DNA of 64,000 bases, from NCBI GenBank assembly GCA_944989445.1, contig CALYLW010000695.1, forward strand, positions 584,460 to 648,459, given 5' to 3'. This document shows, in pieces, positions 44,340 through 56,559 of the stretch. A program made the position numbers and the translations under genes. Within the stretch, counting starts at the first letter, position 1, and each line of letters starts with the position of its first letter. Source of the DNA: Ampullaceana balthica. Lineage: Eukaryota; Mollusca; Gastropoda; Lymnaeidae. The notes under the pieces were generated by a model that worked only from the letters and a program-made list of their open reading frames with translations, was not told where the DNA came from and did no database searches.

Positions 44340-44415
44340 TATGTCAAAGCAAGCTCAGTAAGTTGAGCCCTGCAAGCAAGCCCACTAAAATCATTATGTT
44401 GGCATTGTTAGTTTG
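44340..44415 (-). pseudogene. diverged duplicate of the megf8 signal-peptide segment
   Basis: Minus strand reads NNANIMILVGLLAGLNLLSL L then a stop, parallel to NNAHMMTVVGLVFGLNLMIL L in exon 1. It lies immediately upstream of the coding start and would be 5' UTR if transcribed. Confidence 0.7.
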
Positions 44416-47400
44416 GGAACCACAAATCTCCCCCCAAAGAAAGCTTGGATTGCCAATCAGAATTACATTATATAAAATGTTACAGGACTTGAGAATTTAA
44501 TAGCACTCATGGTGCGGTGACTCTGAACGCACACATCACTTTTTATTGCGTAATATTATTCTGTGGAGAAAATAAATTTGCATATGGTAATATAAAATGT
44601 TACATTTTCTGAAAGGAATAAAGCAATTTAGTAGAGCATTTTTATAATATTATTTTATCGCATGTTAGCTCTCGTACACTGCCGAAACTAGCCATTGATA
44701 AGTCGACTCTGCATTTTAAAATGAAGTTTACACCTAAAATTTCTCAACTGTAACATGAGTATATATATGGTAATTATATTTTGACTAGAACTTGTTGGCT
44801 TAAACTTTATGGAACCAATAAAAATTTTAATGAACTCGTTTTGGGAATTAGTTTATGTGATTTAAATTAAGAAGGCCTCAGTAATAAAAGGAATATTTTC
44901 TTTCATAATAAAGTTTTTTAACGGTTTAACAGTGAACCGGTCCCAAGAGCTAAAATGGTCGTTTTTAATCTTGACCGTTACTTGTTTGTGCATATTAGCA
45001 TTTTACCTTGAACTTATTTTATGTGTCAAATCATAAAAGCAACCATTAGGCCTAAATTTCAATTTAAATGTGTTGACAAATGAACAATAATATAAATAAC
45101 ATTTTAGTATTTTTAAACAATTGACATATCAGTATTTTCTCACATCACGTATGAGAGCTAACAAGAGCAACAGTAATATCAAAGTGCCTTTAATGTCACC
45201 AACAAATGATGAGGGTGTTGGCTAGCCAGATAACCTGTCTTTTTTTTTAAATTTGAAAAGTTTAATCCATACCCAAATACAAGCAGTCTTAAAAACATTA
45301 CTTCATATTTTAGGAGACGACTATGTGTGTAATTTTTAATTCAAAAGTTATATAATTATGTTAACTCATGAGTCTAAAAACTAGCCTACCTTGCTTACAA
45401 TGAGGCCTAGGCTATGGCTATTATAGACCATGAATTTAGCCAACCCAATTTGGCAACTTACCTGATTTAAAATGCAATGTTATAAGTATGTCACAGTTGC
45501 AGAACATAGTGTATAAGTTACAGAATAAAGAGAAGATGGGGGAAATTTGACTATTCAATTATCCAAGTCTAGGCTAAAAAACTTAGTCAAAAAGAGTAAA
45601 GACTAAAGACCCTCACGCCCATCAATAAATAATTAATAATGTATAAAACTAAAAATTTAAAAAATTGACTTAAAGAGTTTTCGAGTAAGGGAAAATGGTG
45701 TAATAGGCGCAGATAAATCAAGGATAAATCACAATGTTGATATTTGACAGCCACCCGGTTGAGAAGGCTTGACAGGAAAGAGAGGCGGTGTGTGATGTTT
45801 CGTATAAAAGGAAGCCAACTTTGCTTTGACATACCGATAACACTGAGAAAGCCACTCCCCCACACTTTACTCCGTCCACAGTGGGATGGGGGAATAAGAT
45901 TTTTTTTTAAAAGAGTCACAGCAAGCAGCGAAGGAATGCGGATTAGTTACTCTTCTTCAAGCCACTCCTTTATCTTGTCTAGGTCATTTTTGGTCTCAAA
46001 ATAGACATTTATGTGGCTCTACGACACATGACACATGTTCTGAAATGTCGCCCCAGAATAATAACCCTAACGCCTTGGAAAATTTGACTAAGGAAGGTTG
46101 GAAGCCACAAAATCTTCAAGTCTAAAATACATTAGTCATATGGAATTTGTCTGGGACCTAACAACTAATTCGATATAGGGAGGTTTTCGACTTAGGGAAG
46201 TTCGACTTAGTGAGGTCCGACTGTATTAATTTTAATTAATAAATTATTTGGTATTTAAATTTAAACCAAATTATTTGTAAAACTTAAAACACATTAATAT
46301 TACATGGGCGCCATTCAACTCGGGTAATTTAATTGTGACGATGGTCTGCAGTTAGTATTTCTCCGACCAATTATTACTACTTTAATTTACCATTATTGCT
46401 ACTACTCTACTTAACTCTACAGTAGTGTACAGTACAGCTTCGCTTGAATAATTGAGTCGACTGCTAGTACCAAAAACTGAACTCGAAAATTAAGTTGAGT
46501 CAAGTACTCTTTCGAATTAAACAAAAATAACTCAGCACAATTGAACATAGCTTATAAATCTTCTTAAGCATACCTATCTGCGTCATTACATTTTCCAGAG
46601 ATAGAACATACAATTAAATTTATAACAATTTCATTGTTTACTTTTTCTACTACAACTTAGAATTTGTCATTTTACTTTAATGATAAGCTTACTTCCGCTG
46701 CATCGCAGTTAATGCTGACAAGGATGCCATTGGTTGAAATTTTTAATGGACTTTTTGGAGTACTCGCTTTCAATAATTTGGGGGATTGTAATTGAAAAAT
46801 CTCCCTCCCCCCTCCCCCATAATATATCATACAAATGGAAGGATTTTTCTGTATAGTAAAAATATAATTTGGCGTTAACAATTTGAAAAAAAAAGATATA
46901 TGGTTAAAGTAAGAGAAATGCAAAACCTGGTCTTGGATAATTTCTCCACTTTTGGACTTTAGGGGGGCAACTTTGGACGTCAAAGGGCCAGTTGCTCTTT
47001 TGATATTTTCGTACAACTCTAAGTTTTATTGATATTTATTGTGATCGATTGTGGGATTTAATGTGAGATATAAAATTTGATCAACTAACACAAAAGTTCT
47101 GAGTCCCCCCTGTGTGACTACTTAGTTTGTGACTAAAAAAAAATTCTGCTTTTTCATGGGATATTCTACATTCCTCACTGCAGCTGGGCCTCATTCTTTT
47201 TTAAAAAGTTTTTTAGTTCATTTTATTTTCTACTTATACGCGTTAACAAAAAATTTGTAAAACTTAATTTCATTCATGAAGTCCTGTTAAATGTCCTGCT
47301 AGCCAAGTTCATCTAGAGACGAAATTTGTGAGCAAAATTTGACATTTTCTATAAATATAAACTAACACATTCATAACTTCTTTCCATATGTGCGCTGATC

Positions 47401-47590
47401 CACTTAGCAGAAAAAATATTTTTTTACAACACATGGATTGTCTACATAAGACATTCTATGATTTCGCTTGTTCTATCTGGAATGATTTTCTATACACACT
47501 ACACATATCATATACACAACACGACTATGCATCACGGGAATTGTGTCATTTTTTACTTTTGTTTTTCCGCCCGACCGACCGCCTGCGAAC
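44416..47590. other. DNA upstream of megf8, no gene seen
   Basis: AT-rich. Probable promoter and 5' UTR territory, but no TATA box, CpG island or exon could be assigned. 46160-46226 ends in GAGGTCCGACTGTA, resembling a pogo/Tigger terminus. The frames at 45587-46004 and 46672-47016 show no known domain. Confidence 0.5.
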
Positions 47591-49490
47591 ACAAGAGACG
47601 ACAGCGAAGTTAATATAAGGATTGAATTAGACAACCCCGTAAAAACAAAGGAAGTTAATATAAGGGATTGAATTAAACAACCCCGTAAAAACAAAGTTTT
47701 TGACTATAAATCCCTTATATATGAGACATAACTAAAACGTATTTATCATGCTTAAACGCGACAAACATTTACAGACTGAGATTGCCTTAAATACCCTTTG
47801 TTGTAAAACGCGTAAAATATCAACAAAAGCTTGCCGCTAAATATAGAGATAAACTAAAAATGCATAAATTTAATTACGGTACATTCGATCGATCTGAAAA
47901 TTTAATAGCTTTATCCTCCCCACAAGCCAAACCCACTGTGAAAATTTCAGCTCTCTAGCAAGTCAGAAAACGTGTTTACGAGCGTTTTGAAAAAGTTGAC
48001 GACAGAACCGGATGCGTTGAATCCGGAATCCTTCAGGAGTTAATAGGATAGGGGGCTCAAAAAAAATTTTTTAGTTTTGAACGTCCGCGTAAACGTGCTC
48101 AATATGATTGGCTGTAGGAGTCATATGTGTTTGAGGGACCAATCGCTATCAATGACCTCTCGGAACATAGCCTTTTATTATATAGGATGATGGCTTTAAA
48201 TAATAAACGATTAATAAATATTATATTATAAAGAAAAATTCAATTTAAACCCGGGTCCCAGTTAGCTTCGTAACGAGGGGTAATACCGTTCGTCTCCGAT
48301 GACAATGGTGTAGCAAGGATATTTTGCGCGAGGGGACAAACATTTTAAAACTATAAAGTTGGCGCTCCCGACCCTTCTTAATTAAGGAATTTCACTATAA
48401 TGTTATATTATAATGAGCCTCATTATTTAAACATATGTCCCCACTGTCAAACAATTTTACGACTCCTACTGGCGCGCAGCACAAACGAGTTTAACTCTTT
48501 ACGCCTTGACAGAACTTTCAAATACTGGCTAATTGAAATGCAAAATAAAATAAATTTTCAATTTTTTTTTATTCCAGTGACTGTATGGTTACTTTTAATA
48601 AACGACCCTTGTTAATAATAATACCTAATAAATATCTGAACCTGTATTGTCTTCCGGTGCGCTATGAGCTACACCAGGCGTGTTGTGCATCCTAGGTCAC
48701 TGAAACAAGAACGATAAAAAAACTAGGTCAAAACTCTAGCAGACGACTACTAAACGTTCTAAATAGTGATTTATATAGATAAACTAAAAATGCATTAATT
48801 TAATTACGGTACGTTCGATCGATCTGACATTTTGATACGATGCATTGTTAGGTGACACGGGCCCGTGTGCCAAATTTCAGCTCGATTGCTTCACTGGAAG
48901 TGGGTCATTTTCGACTTTTGTTTTTCCGCGGGCGGGCGGGACGAGCCGAGACGAACGACGAACGAGTCGGCGGAGAAGTTAATATAAGGGATTTAAATAA
49001 AACAACCCCGTAAAAACAAAGTTTTTGACTATAAATCCCTAATATTTGCTTTTAACCCGGGGGTGGGGGGGGGTAGGAGAGGGGAAAGGTCTTGTCACCG
49101 CGTCGGGCGTCGCGGACGGGCACGACGAACGACAGAGAGAGACGGTTCCAAACATTTACAGACTAAAACCGAAATTATCTCCCCTGCCGCTAAATATAGG
49201 TGCTAGGTCAACACTCTAGCAGACGACGACTAAAAATTCTAAAAATAGTGATTTATATAGATAAACTAAAAATGCATTAATTTAATTACGGTACGTTCGA
49301 TCGATCTGAAATTTTGATACGATGCATTGTTAGGTAAGACGGGTCCGTGTGCCAAATTTCAGCTCGATGGCTTCACTGGAAGTGGGTCATTTTCGACTTT
49401 TGTTTTTCCGCGGGACGACTGACGAACGAGATGAAGGACGAATGAGACGGCGGTGAAGTTAATATAAGGGATTTAAAAAGACCGTCCCAC
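47590..49490. repeat. dispersed inverted-terminus repeat family, cluster 1
   Basis: At least three units. Each starts near TTTTTGACTATAAATCCCTT (47694, 49017) and ends AAGTTAATATAAGGGATT (47614, 47668, 48990, 49470). Starts and ends form an inverted repeat AAATCCCTTATAT / ATATAAGGGATTT. The core has GTACGTTCGATCGATCTGA and GTGCCAAATTTCAGCTCGAT. A second cluster lies at 54690-55690. No coding frame. Confidence 0.75.
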
Positions 49491-49541
49491 CGTTATTTTG
49501 AAGTTTAATATTTGATTGACCTGGTGAATTTTTTATGACAA

Positions 49542-49735
49542 GGGGCTGTCCATAAAGTACGTCACGCTATTTTTGACAATTTTTAACTCCCCCCTCCCCC
49601 TGTCACAAATCTTGGACCCCCCCCAAAGTACGTCACACTTTGGAACAAAAATTACTTTTTTTATTAACAAAATAATTAAAACTTAAAATAAAACACCGTG
49701 ACGTCACACATGCCCGGACCCCCTCTCCCCCTGTC
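49542..49735. mobile_element. truncated Harbinger-like MITE
   Basis: Left end GGGGCTGTCCATAAAGTACG TCACGC matches the element at 50544-50813. The right end is lost where LINE sequence begins. Confidence 0.65.
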
Positions 49736-49737
49736 AC

Positions 49738-49900
49738 AAACAGTCCTGGGTCTGCATCAGGAGGGTGAAGATGCTGGGGAGACCTGCCCTGGTCAGTACC
49801 ACTGTGTCTGGAATTTTGTTCTGCCACTTTATGCCGAGAATCTTCCTGAGGCTTGTCACATGAAAGTGGTTAAGCTTTCTTGCATGGCGCTGATAAACAT
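49738..49900 (-). pseudogene. LINE RT fragment
   Basis: Minus strand reads KLNHFHVTSLRKILGIKWQN KIPDTVVLTRAGLPSIFTLL, a conserved stretch in the C-terminal part of LINE reverse transcriptases. No other part of the element is adjacent. Confidence 0.75.
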
Positions 49901-50543
49901 ATGAACATATTTTCAGTTTTCCCGTTGACTATCTGATCACTTCACTATTGAAGTGTCCGGAAAACAACATGTCAGTCACGGCACGCGATTGTTGTGTTGT
50001 TGTTTTTTAAAAAAGAAATCACATTTAGTTCAGCTATCGGGAATTTTAACCGGGACTTTTAAGTGTGATCTCAATCAACATGGAAGCGTTACTTTTTGAC
50101 TTCATTGGCCTACCAATGAGATGCTACGTACTGAATAAGATAATAATAATAATAATAAATTGATTATTTATATAGCGCTGTATCCCAGTAAGGAACTGGG
50201 CTCACAGCGCTTTACATGAAAGACATAACATTCCTATAAATATTAAATTAACTTTCATATCATAACAAACACAAAAATTACAGTACATTATACATAAGCT
50301 ACGACTAGATCTTATTTCAGATGACTCAGCGCGGTGTTAGAGGATCTACCTGATGAGTCTTATTTTAGTATTATCTTTTACTGCCCCCCCTCTTTTTTCT
50401 ATGCTACCGAGTTGGATATAAATAAAAATCGGACACTTCCACTGCAACTGGAGCTGGTACTTGCCTTGGAATTCTCCACATCTTATTTTTGTTAATCTGC
50501 TATCTGCTAAATACACTTAAGAATCGGAAGTTAGAATGATTAA
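49901..50543. other. non-coding, with AGCGCT hairpin
   Basis: No gene. (AAT)n at 50140-50160, then a hairpin 50174-50211 (AGCGCTGTATCCCAG / CTGGGCTCACAGCGCT), a motif common in dispersed invertebrate repeats. Confidence 0.5.
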
Positions 50544-50813
50544 GGGGCCGTCCATAAAGTACGTCACGCTATTTTTGACCATTTTAAACTCCCCCCCTCC
50601 CCCCTGTCACAAATCTTTGACCCCCCCCCCTCAAAGTACGTCACACTTTCGAACAAAAATTGTTATTTTTATTAACAAAATAATTGAAATTTAATATAAA
50701 ACACTGTGACGTCACAGATGGCCGCCCCCTCCCCCCCTGTCACAAACTGTTACACTTTCTTACACCCCCTCCCCGCACCCCTCTGGAGCGTGACGTACTT
50801 TATGGACGGCCCC
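50544..50813. mobile_element. Harbinger-like MITE
   Basis: 270 bp with ends GGGGCCGTCCATAAAGTACG and CGTACTTTATGGACGGCCCC, a 20-bp inverted repeat. TAA on the left and CAA on the right suggest a TWA-type target duplication with one change. The interior is C- and G-run rich. The LINE at 50827 inserted right beside it. Confidence 0.8.
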
Positions 50814-50834
50814 CAATCCACACATTCATCATCA

Positions 50835-52535
50835 TCATTTGTCCTTTGAGTTCCTTGTGGAACATAGGGCCTCTGTCAAAGCTCGACACTCTACACGGTC
50901 CCTTGCCAGTCGCTTCAATTCTTCCCAGCTCTTCCCAGTCCTTCCAGCCTCGTCCAACATGCTCCGTCTCCATGTACGCTTGGGTCTTCCTCGTTGTCGC
51001 TTGCCCTGGGGGTTCCAATCTAAGGCCTGCCTAGCCCTGCTGTTATCTTTCCTGAGGGTGTGTCCAATCCATCTCCACTTTCTTTCCATGATTTGTTGTT
51101 CTACTGTTCTTTGTCCACACCTCTCCCACAGCTTGGAGTTTTCGACCTTATCGAACCATTTTATTTTCAGAATATTTCTGAGGCATCTGTTAACAAAGGT
51201 CTGGAGTCTATTTTTTGTTGTCTCTGTCGTCCGCCATGTTTCGGATCCATAAAGTAAGACCGTTTTAACATTGGTGTTAAAGATCCTTACTTTTGTTTTG
51301 ACAGAGATGTGTGTAGATCTCCAGACCTGTTTCCAATTGGCAAAAGCCTGTCGCGCCAAATTTATTCTTCGTTCGATGTCCTCATCTGTTCCCCCTGATA
51401 CACTGACCACACTCCCAAGGTATACAAAGTTGTTTACTTGCTCCAGGTTACGGTTTTCTACTTGGATGATTCCATCTTGTAGGAAGTTTATTTTCAAAAA
51501 TTTTGTTTTTTGAATGTTTACATTGAGTCCTACTCTTTTCCCAGTCTCGCTCAAGGCTGTGATTTTGTCTTGCATGTCTTGAAGTCTGTGGGACAGAATG
51601 GCCAAGTCATCCGCAAACTCCAAATCTTCTAGTTTTTGCATTAGGTTCCACTGGATTCCTTTTCCTGAGCTTTCATAAGCTTCTTTTGTGACCCAGTCTA
51701 ACACAAGAAGGAACAGAAGTGGTGAAAGGAGGCATCCTTGTTTGACTCCAGTTGTGACATGGAATTCATCTGTTAGTCTACCATTATGTACTACTTGGCA
51801 GGTGAAGTTTTCGTACAGATTTCGGATGATGTTAGTTATTTTGTTTGGTATTCCATAGTGCCTCGTTATTGACCATATGGTTTCTCTATTTATGCTATCA
51901 AAGGCGTTTTCAAAGTCCACAAATGTGGCATAGAGTGGCGATTGCCATTCAATAGATTGTTCTATAATTATCCGGAGTGTTGCTATTTGGTCAATGCATG
52001 ATCTTCCTTTTCTGAACCCAGCTTGTTCTTCTCTCAGTAGATCATCGCAGGCATCTTTTATTCTGTTTAGTATTGTTCTGCTGAAGACCTTGCTTGGTAC
52101 TGATAGTAGAGTAATTCCTCGCCATTTCTCACATTGTGACAGATCCCCATTCTTTGGAATTTTAATCAGTAAGCCCCTTTTCCATTCTGCAGGAGGGGTT
52201 TCAGTTGACCAAATTTTGTTGAAGATACTGTGGAGTTGGTTGATGATTTCAGCTCCTCCTTCTTTTAGGACCTCGGGTGGTTTGTTATCTACACCTGCTG
52301 CTTTCCCTGTCTTCATTTGATTGATGGCCGTCCATATTTCTTCTTTGGATATCCCTTCCATATTTATGTCCAGTGTTTCTCCCGTGGTCAAAACGGGTGG
52401 GTTCAGAGGGGTCGGTCTGTTTAGGACTTCCTGGAAATATTCTTTCCATCTTATAAGCTGGTCATCTATGGAGGAAATGACTTTACCTTGTTTATCTCGG
52501 ACTGGTACATTGTAGTTAGATTTCTTGCCACTCAA
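50835..52535 (-). CDS. LINE reverse transcriptase (566 codons, open)
   Basis: RT landmarks: EEQAGFRKGRSCIDQIATLR, LYATFVDFENAFDSINRE, TTGVKQGCLLSPLLFLLVLD and LEFADDLAIL, where FADD is the catalytic motif. The C-terminus has WIGHTLRKDNSRARQALDWN and GKRQRGRPKRTW. The listed Met is internal; the protein should continue upstream (KQLYKITKLLSGKKSNYN) but a frameshift or stop near 52600 splits it from the endonuclease. Confidence 0.9.
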   Translation of the reverse strand: MSGKKSNYNVPVRDKQGKVISSIDDQLIRWKEYFQEVLNRPTPLNPPVLTTGETLDINMEGISKEEIWTAINQMKTGKAAGVDNKPPEVLKEGGAEIINQLHSIFNKIWSTETPPAEWKRGLLIKIPKNGDLSQCEKWRGITLLSVPSKVFSRTILNRIKDACDDLLREEQAGFRKGRSCIDQIATLRIIIEQSIEWQSPLYATFVDFENAFDSINRETIWSITRHYGIPNKITNIIRNLYENFTCQVVHNGRLTDEFHVTTGVKQGCLLSPLLFLLVLDWVTKEAYESSGKGIQWNLMQKLEDLEFADDLAILSHRLQDMQDKITALSETGKRVGLNVNIQKTKFLKINFLQDGIIQVENRNLEQVNNFVYLGSVVSVSGGTDEDIERRINLARQAFANWKQVWRSTHISVKTKVRIFNTNVKTVLLYGSETWRTTETTKNRLQTFVNRCLRNILKIKWFDKVENSKLWERCGQRTVEQQIMERKWRWIGHTLRKDNSRARQALDWNPQGKRQRGRPKRTWRRSMLDEAGRTGKSWEELKRLARDRVECRALTEALCSTRNSKDK

Positions 52536-52600
52536 GAGTTTAGTAATTTTGTATAACTGTTTTAGATCTCCTTTTCCTGCTGCTTCTTCTGCTTGTTCAG

Positions 52601-53757
52601 CTATAGCTTATTATAAAATGTTCGTTTGTCATTTCTAAGCATTTTTGTGACCTCTTTTGAAATTGTATGGTAATCTTGTTGAGTAAGTTGTTTATGTTTT
52701 CTTGTTTTGGCTTGATTCACTTTTTGTTTTGCATGTTTCCTATCTTCAATTCTTTGCCATGTCTCATTGCTGATCCAGTGTTTTTTGTTTTCCGGGGCAG
52801 GTTTTAGTATTTCCTTGCAAGATACTGTAATAATTTCTTTGAAGTTATCCCAGATTTTGTCTATGTTTCCTTCATTATCATCATCTAGTTGCAGTGCAGC
52901 AAATCGGTTTTTAAGGGTTAGCTGTAGTGCGTTCTTTTCCTGTGGGTTTCGGAGCTTGCCTAGGTTAAATCTGATTCGCCTGTCTGTTTTTGGCCTTTGG
53001 TTGGCTAGCTTTATTTTTAGCTTGGCCACAACCAGATGGTGGTCTGATCCAATGTCTGCTCCTCTTTTTGTTCGTACATCCTGCAATGTGCTCCTCCAGG
53101 TGCGACCAATAGTGATTTGGTCTATTTGATTCTCTGTTTTGTTGTCTGGTGAGACCCACGTTACTTTGTGGCAATTTTTGTGTGGGAAGATGGTTCCTCC
53201 AATCACCAGCTCATTGAATGTGCAAAAGTTTGCAAACATCTCTCCATTTTCATTCATGTTGCCCAGTCCATGTATGCCCATTACCTTCTCTCTCTCTCTA
53301 TGTTGTCATTGCCAACTTTAGCATTCATATCGCCCATGACGACCAGTATGTCTCTTTTCGGTATATTATCCATTATACTTTGAAGTTGTTCATAGAATGC
53401 AACTTTATCTTCCTCAGGTGCAAGGTTGGTTGGAGCATAGCACATAATGCTATGGACATTTTTTAACCTGGACAGGAATTTGGCTCTGATTATTCTGTCT
53501 GAAATTGGCTCCCATTCAAGGAGGCTCTTAAATGCGTCTTTGTTCAATAGGAGTGCTACTCCATTTTCATGAGTGTCTTCTTCGTTTCCTTTTCCAGAGA
53601 AGAGCAGGATTTCACCTGATTGAAGTCTAGTTTCTCCAAATGTGTTCCACCGTACTTCACTTAATCCCAGAATTTGTAGTTTGTATTTTACCATCTCTTT
53701 GGCGACTTGGGCGCATCTGCCTGGTTCTAGTAGTGTTCGGACATTCCATGTTCCCAA
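52601..53757 (-). pseudogene. LINE APE endonuclease and linker, frameshifted
   Basis: Endonuclease: MGTWNVRTLLEPGRCAQVAK, LQILGLSEVRWNTFGETRLQ, ILVVMGDMNAKVG, then after a shift at about 53281 VTWVSPDNKTENQIDQITIG and ADIGSDHHLVVAKLKIKL. GDMNAK and SDHHLV are the active-site motifs. The upstream frame to 53986 is the 5' leader with CAGPTTQPCKKK. Confidence 0.88.
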
Positions 53758-53991
53758 GTTGAGAGGTGCCTTGTGGATGAGGTAATTTTTCTTTTTTCAT
53801 CGGTTTGAGTAGGGTGGTCGGCCTTGTGGGATTCTGTTGACTTTCCCCACAAGGCTTCATTAGTCTCCTTTGCGGAGCTCTACTCTCGCCTCTGACTGTT
53901 TTATGTGTGTTTGCTTTGCTTTCGGTTTCAGTAACAATCTTCTTTTTACATGGCTGGGTTGTTGGCCCTGCGCAAAACACATCCACACATT

Positions 53992-54412
53992 AAAGGTAAG
54001 TTATCTAATATTTTTCTCAATTTCGTTTTATTTAATAATGTAGAGACCAAAATATTTCCTTGACTTCTCAGTAATCACAGTACTGACATGCCAGAACTGC
54101 CTGAAACTAATGTGTCTTTGATCATGCTGCTTTTAGTTTTAGTAGTTTTAGTCACTTATATGTATAATTTATAGTATTTATAGGCCTAGATAATATTGAA
54201 AAGAAGGACATTAACAGTGTATTACAATGTGGGGACTATTATTTTTCTTCTATAGTTTTTATTATACATGGTTTATATTGCCAACTAGCTCATCTAATTA
54301 TTTTAATAAAATATTATTTTTAGTCCATCGCTCATTCCCGCAACAAAATTGGCCTTGACCTAGTTTTCATTTGTTCTTTGTTAGTAATGTTAGTTGTAGC
54401 TGGTACATGTAT
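53992..54412. other. non-coding stretch
   Basis: AT-rich, no gene or repeat recognised. Lies between the LINE and the hAT at 54421. Confidence 0.5.
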
Positions 54413-54689
54413 TGTACTTACAGTGGCGTCACTAGGGGGGCGGGGGGGGGTGGGCGGGCCGCCCCGGGTGACACCCATCAGGGGGTGACACCCGAGCCTA
54501 AAATTTTACTGTGTACGATTTTATGTCAGAAAACAAAAGTTGACACATTTTTTAATGTAGAAAGAAATTAAGAAATACAATGAAATACGTTAAACGCGAA
54601 AATTCTTATTAAAAAAAATATCAGTTAACTTGCAATAATAAAACAGTCCCAACACACGAACAACATTAAAACAAATTAGGAAAATAAAA

Positions 54690-55695
54690 CAAACCTGTAA
54701 AAACTAAGTTTTTGACTATAAATCCCTTATATATGAGACATAACTTACAGTATTGATTATTTTCAAACATTTACAGACTGAATCTGTCTTAACTCAAGTT
54801 TGCTTCATAACCCTGGGGAGGGTGAGAGGGGAAAAGTCTGGTCACCGATTCGCTTGACCGAGCTCAGCGTGACACGTAAAATGTAAACAAAAGTGCCCCG
54901 GCGCTTCGACGGGTCGCCTCAACGCGTCAACTCAAAATTTCCCACGTGGGAAAAAAACAATAACAAACCGTGAATTTGAATTACATACCTCATATAAGGA
55001 TAAACTAAAAATGCATTAATTTAATTACGGTACGATCGATCGATCTGAAATTTTGACACGATGCATTGTTAGGTTAGACGGGCCCGTGTGCCAAATTTCA
55101 GCTCGATCAGAACACGGGAAGTGGGTCATTTTCGACTTTTTTTTTCGCCCGCCCATGAGATGACGACAGACAGAGAGACAGAGAGAGAGACAGAGACGGC
55201 GGTGAAGTTAATATAAGGGATTTAATAAAACAAACCCGTAAAAACAAAGTTTTTGACTATAAATCCCTTATATATGAGACATAACTAACAGTATTGATTA
55301 TTTTCAAACATTTACAGACTGACACCGAGTGATGTCCCTTGTCTTTAATAAATGGGGGTGGGATGTGAGGGGGTGTCGGCACGACGGTCGGCGTCAACTC
55401 AAACTCACGTGGAAGTGGAAGAAAAAAACAATAACAAACCGTGAATTTGAATTACATACCTCATATAAGGATAAACTAAAAATGCATTAATTTAATTACG
55501 GTACGATCGATCGATCTGAAATTTTGATACGATGCATTGTTAGGTGAGTCGGATCCGTGTGCCAAATTTCAGCTCGATCGGATCACTGGAAGTGGGTCAT
55601 TTTTTTACTTTTCTTTTTCCGCCCGCCCAGCCCAAGACAGAGATGATGAGATGACGACAGAGACGGCCGCGAAGTTAATATAAGGGATTTAAAAA
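54690..55695. repeat. dispersed inverted-terminus repeat family, cluster 2
   Basis: Two tandem units (about 54711-55215 and 55248-55690) of the family seen at 47590-49490, with the same core and the same AAGTTAATATAAGGGATTT ends. They lie inside the hAT. Confidence 0.8.
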
Positions 55696-56559
55696 GAAAA
55701 GAAATAGTCGCAGCAGAGAGATCTTTTAAAAAGGCTGGATTTAAAGAGGCAGTGTCTTCTGTTTTAAACGATATAAAGCCATTTGGGCTTGGACACACTG
55801 ACAGCATGAACGAATCCCACCTCACGACTCCCTCCACCACAGTTGGGTGGGGGGAATACGATTTTTATCACAAAAAAAAATAATAATAATTAAAAGATGG
55901 GTTTTCTTTGTTGATGTTTTTCTTGAGGAAAATTATGATTTCAATGTCTTTGAGTTAATATTTATATATATATATATTTATTAAAGGCGTGAAAGCATAG
56001 ATAATATGCATGTTTATATACCGGTAGTCCTCCGGTTACGACGGTCCCATCCCGTCTTACGCTGTTTAGTGCTTACGAATGCGCCCCCGTAAAGAATAGT
56101 ATTACGCGTTATTCCGTATTTTTAAAAAACAAATTTCATGAGGTAACGAATTGTTTTCTCTATTTGACATAAAAAAAATTATTGAAAAATATGTATGATT
56201 ATTATTTCAACCTACAACTTTCGTTTGCGAATTTTTTAAATGGCGAAGTTTTCAATCAAGTCAATAAAGCTGAGTAAGCTTACAAATTCCTTTTCAATGC
56301 TCATTAGAGAGAGCATATTCAGTCTTTTTCGTCCCATGCAAATTCTAACTCATTATGTATTCTTTTCAACTTTGAAAAGGATCGCTCTCATCTGCAGTTT
56401 GATGTCATCATTGAAAGATAGATGCGAAGTGCGATGTGTACATTTGTAAAGGACTGTGTGAAATATAGCTGATTCAAACGCAGCAAAATTTTTAGCTCTA
56501 TGCACGTTTTTTGAGTTTCGGTTTGTGTTAATTCCTTTTCCTTACCCTGAGCCTGGGGC

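Larger units (their letters stand above)
50827..53980 (-). mobile_element. near-complete APE-type LINE
   Basis: 3.15 kb between 11-bp target duplications ATCCACACATT (50816-50826, 53981-53991). The 3' tail is (ATG)n, at 50827-50838 on the plus strand. It encodes endonuclease and reverse transcriptase with few disruptions. Clade not assigned by eye. Confidence 0.92.

Noticed and set aside
45587..46004. 110- and 86-codon overlapping frames upstream of megf8
   Set aside because: No domain and no splice support. Part of the sequence (CCACTCCCCCACAC, GGGGGAATAAGATTTTT) resembles 55800-55870, suggesting a dispersed repeat.
52767..53466. Forward-strand 120- and 82-codon frames
   Set aside because: Antisense to the LINE endonuclease and linker.
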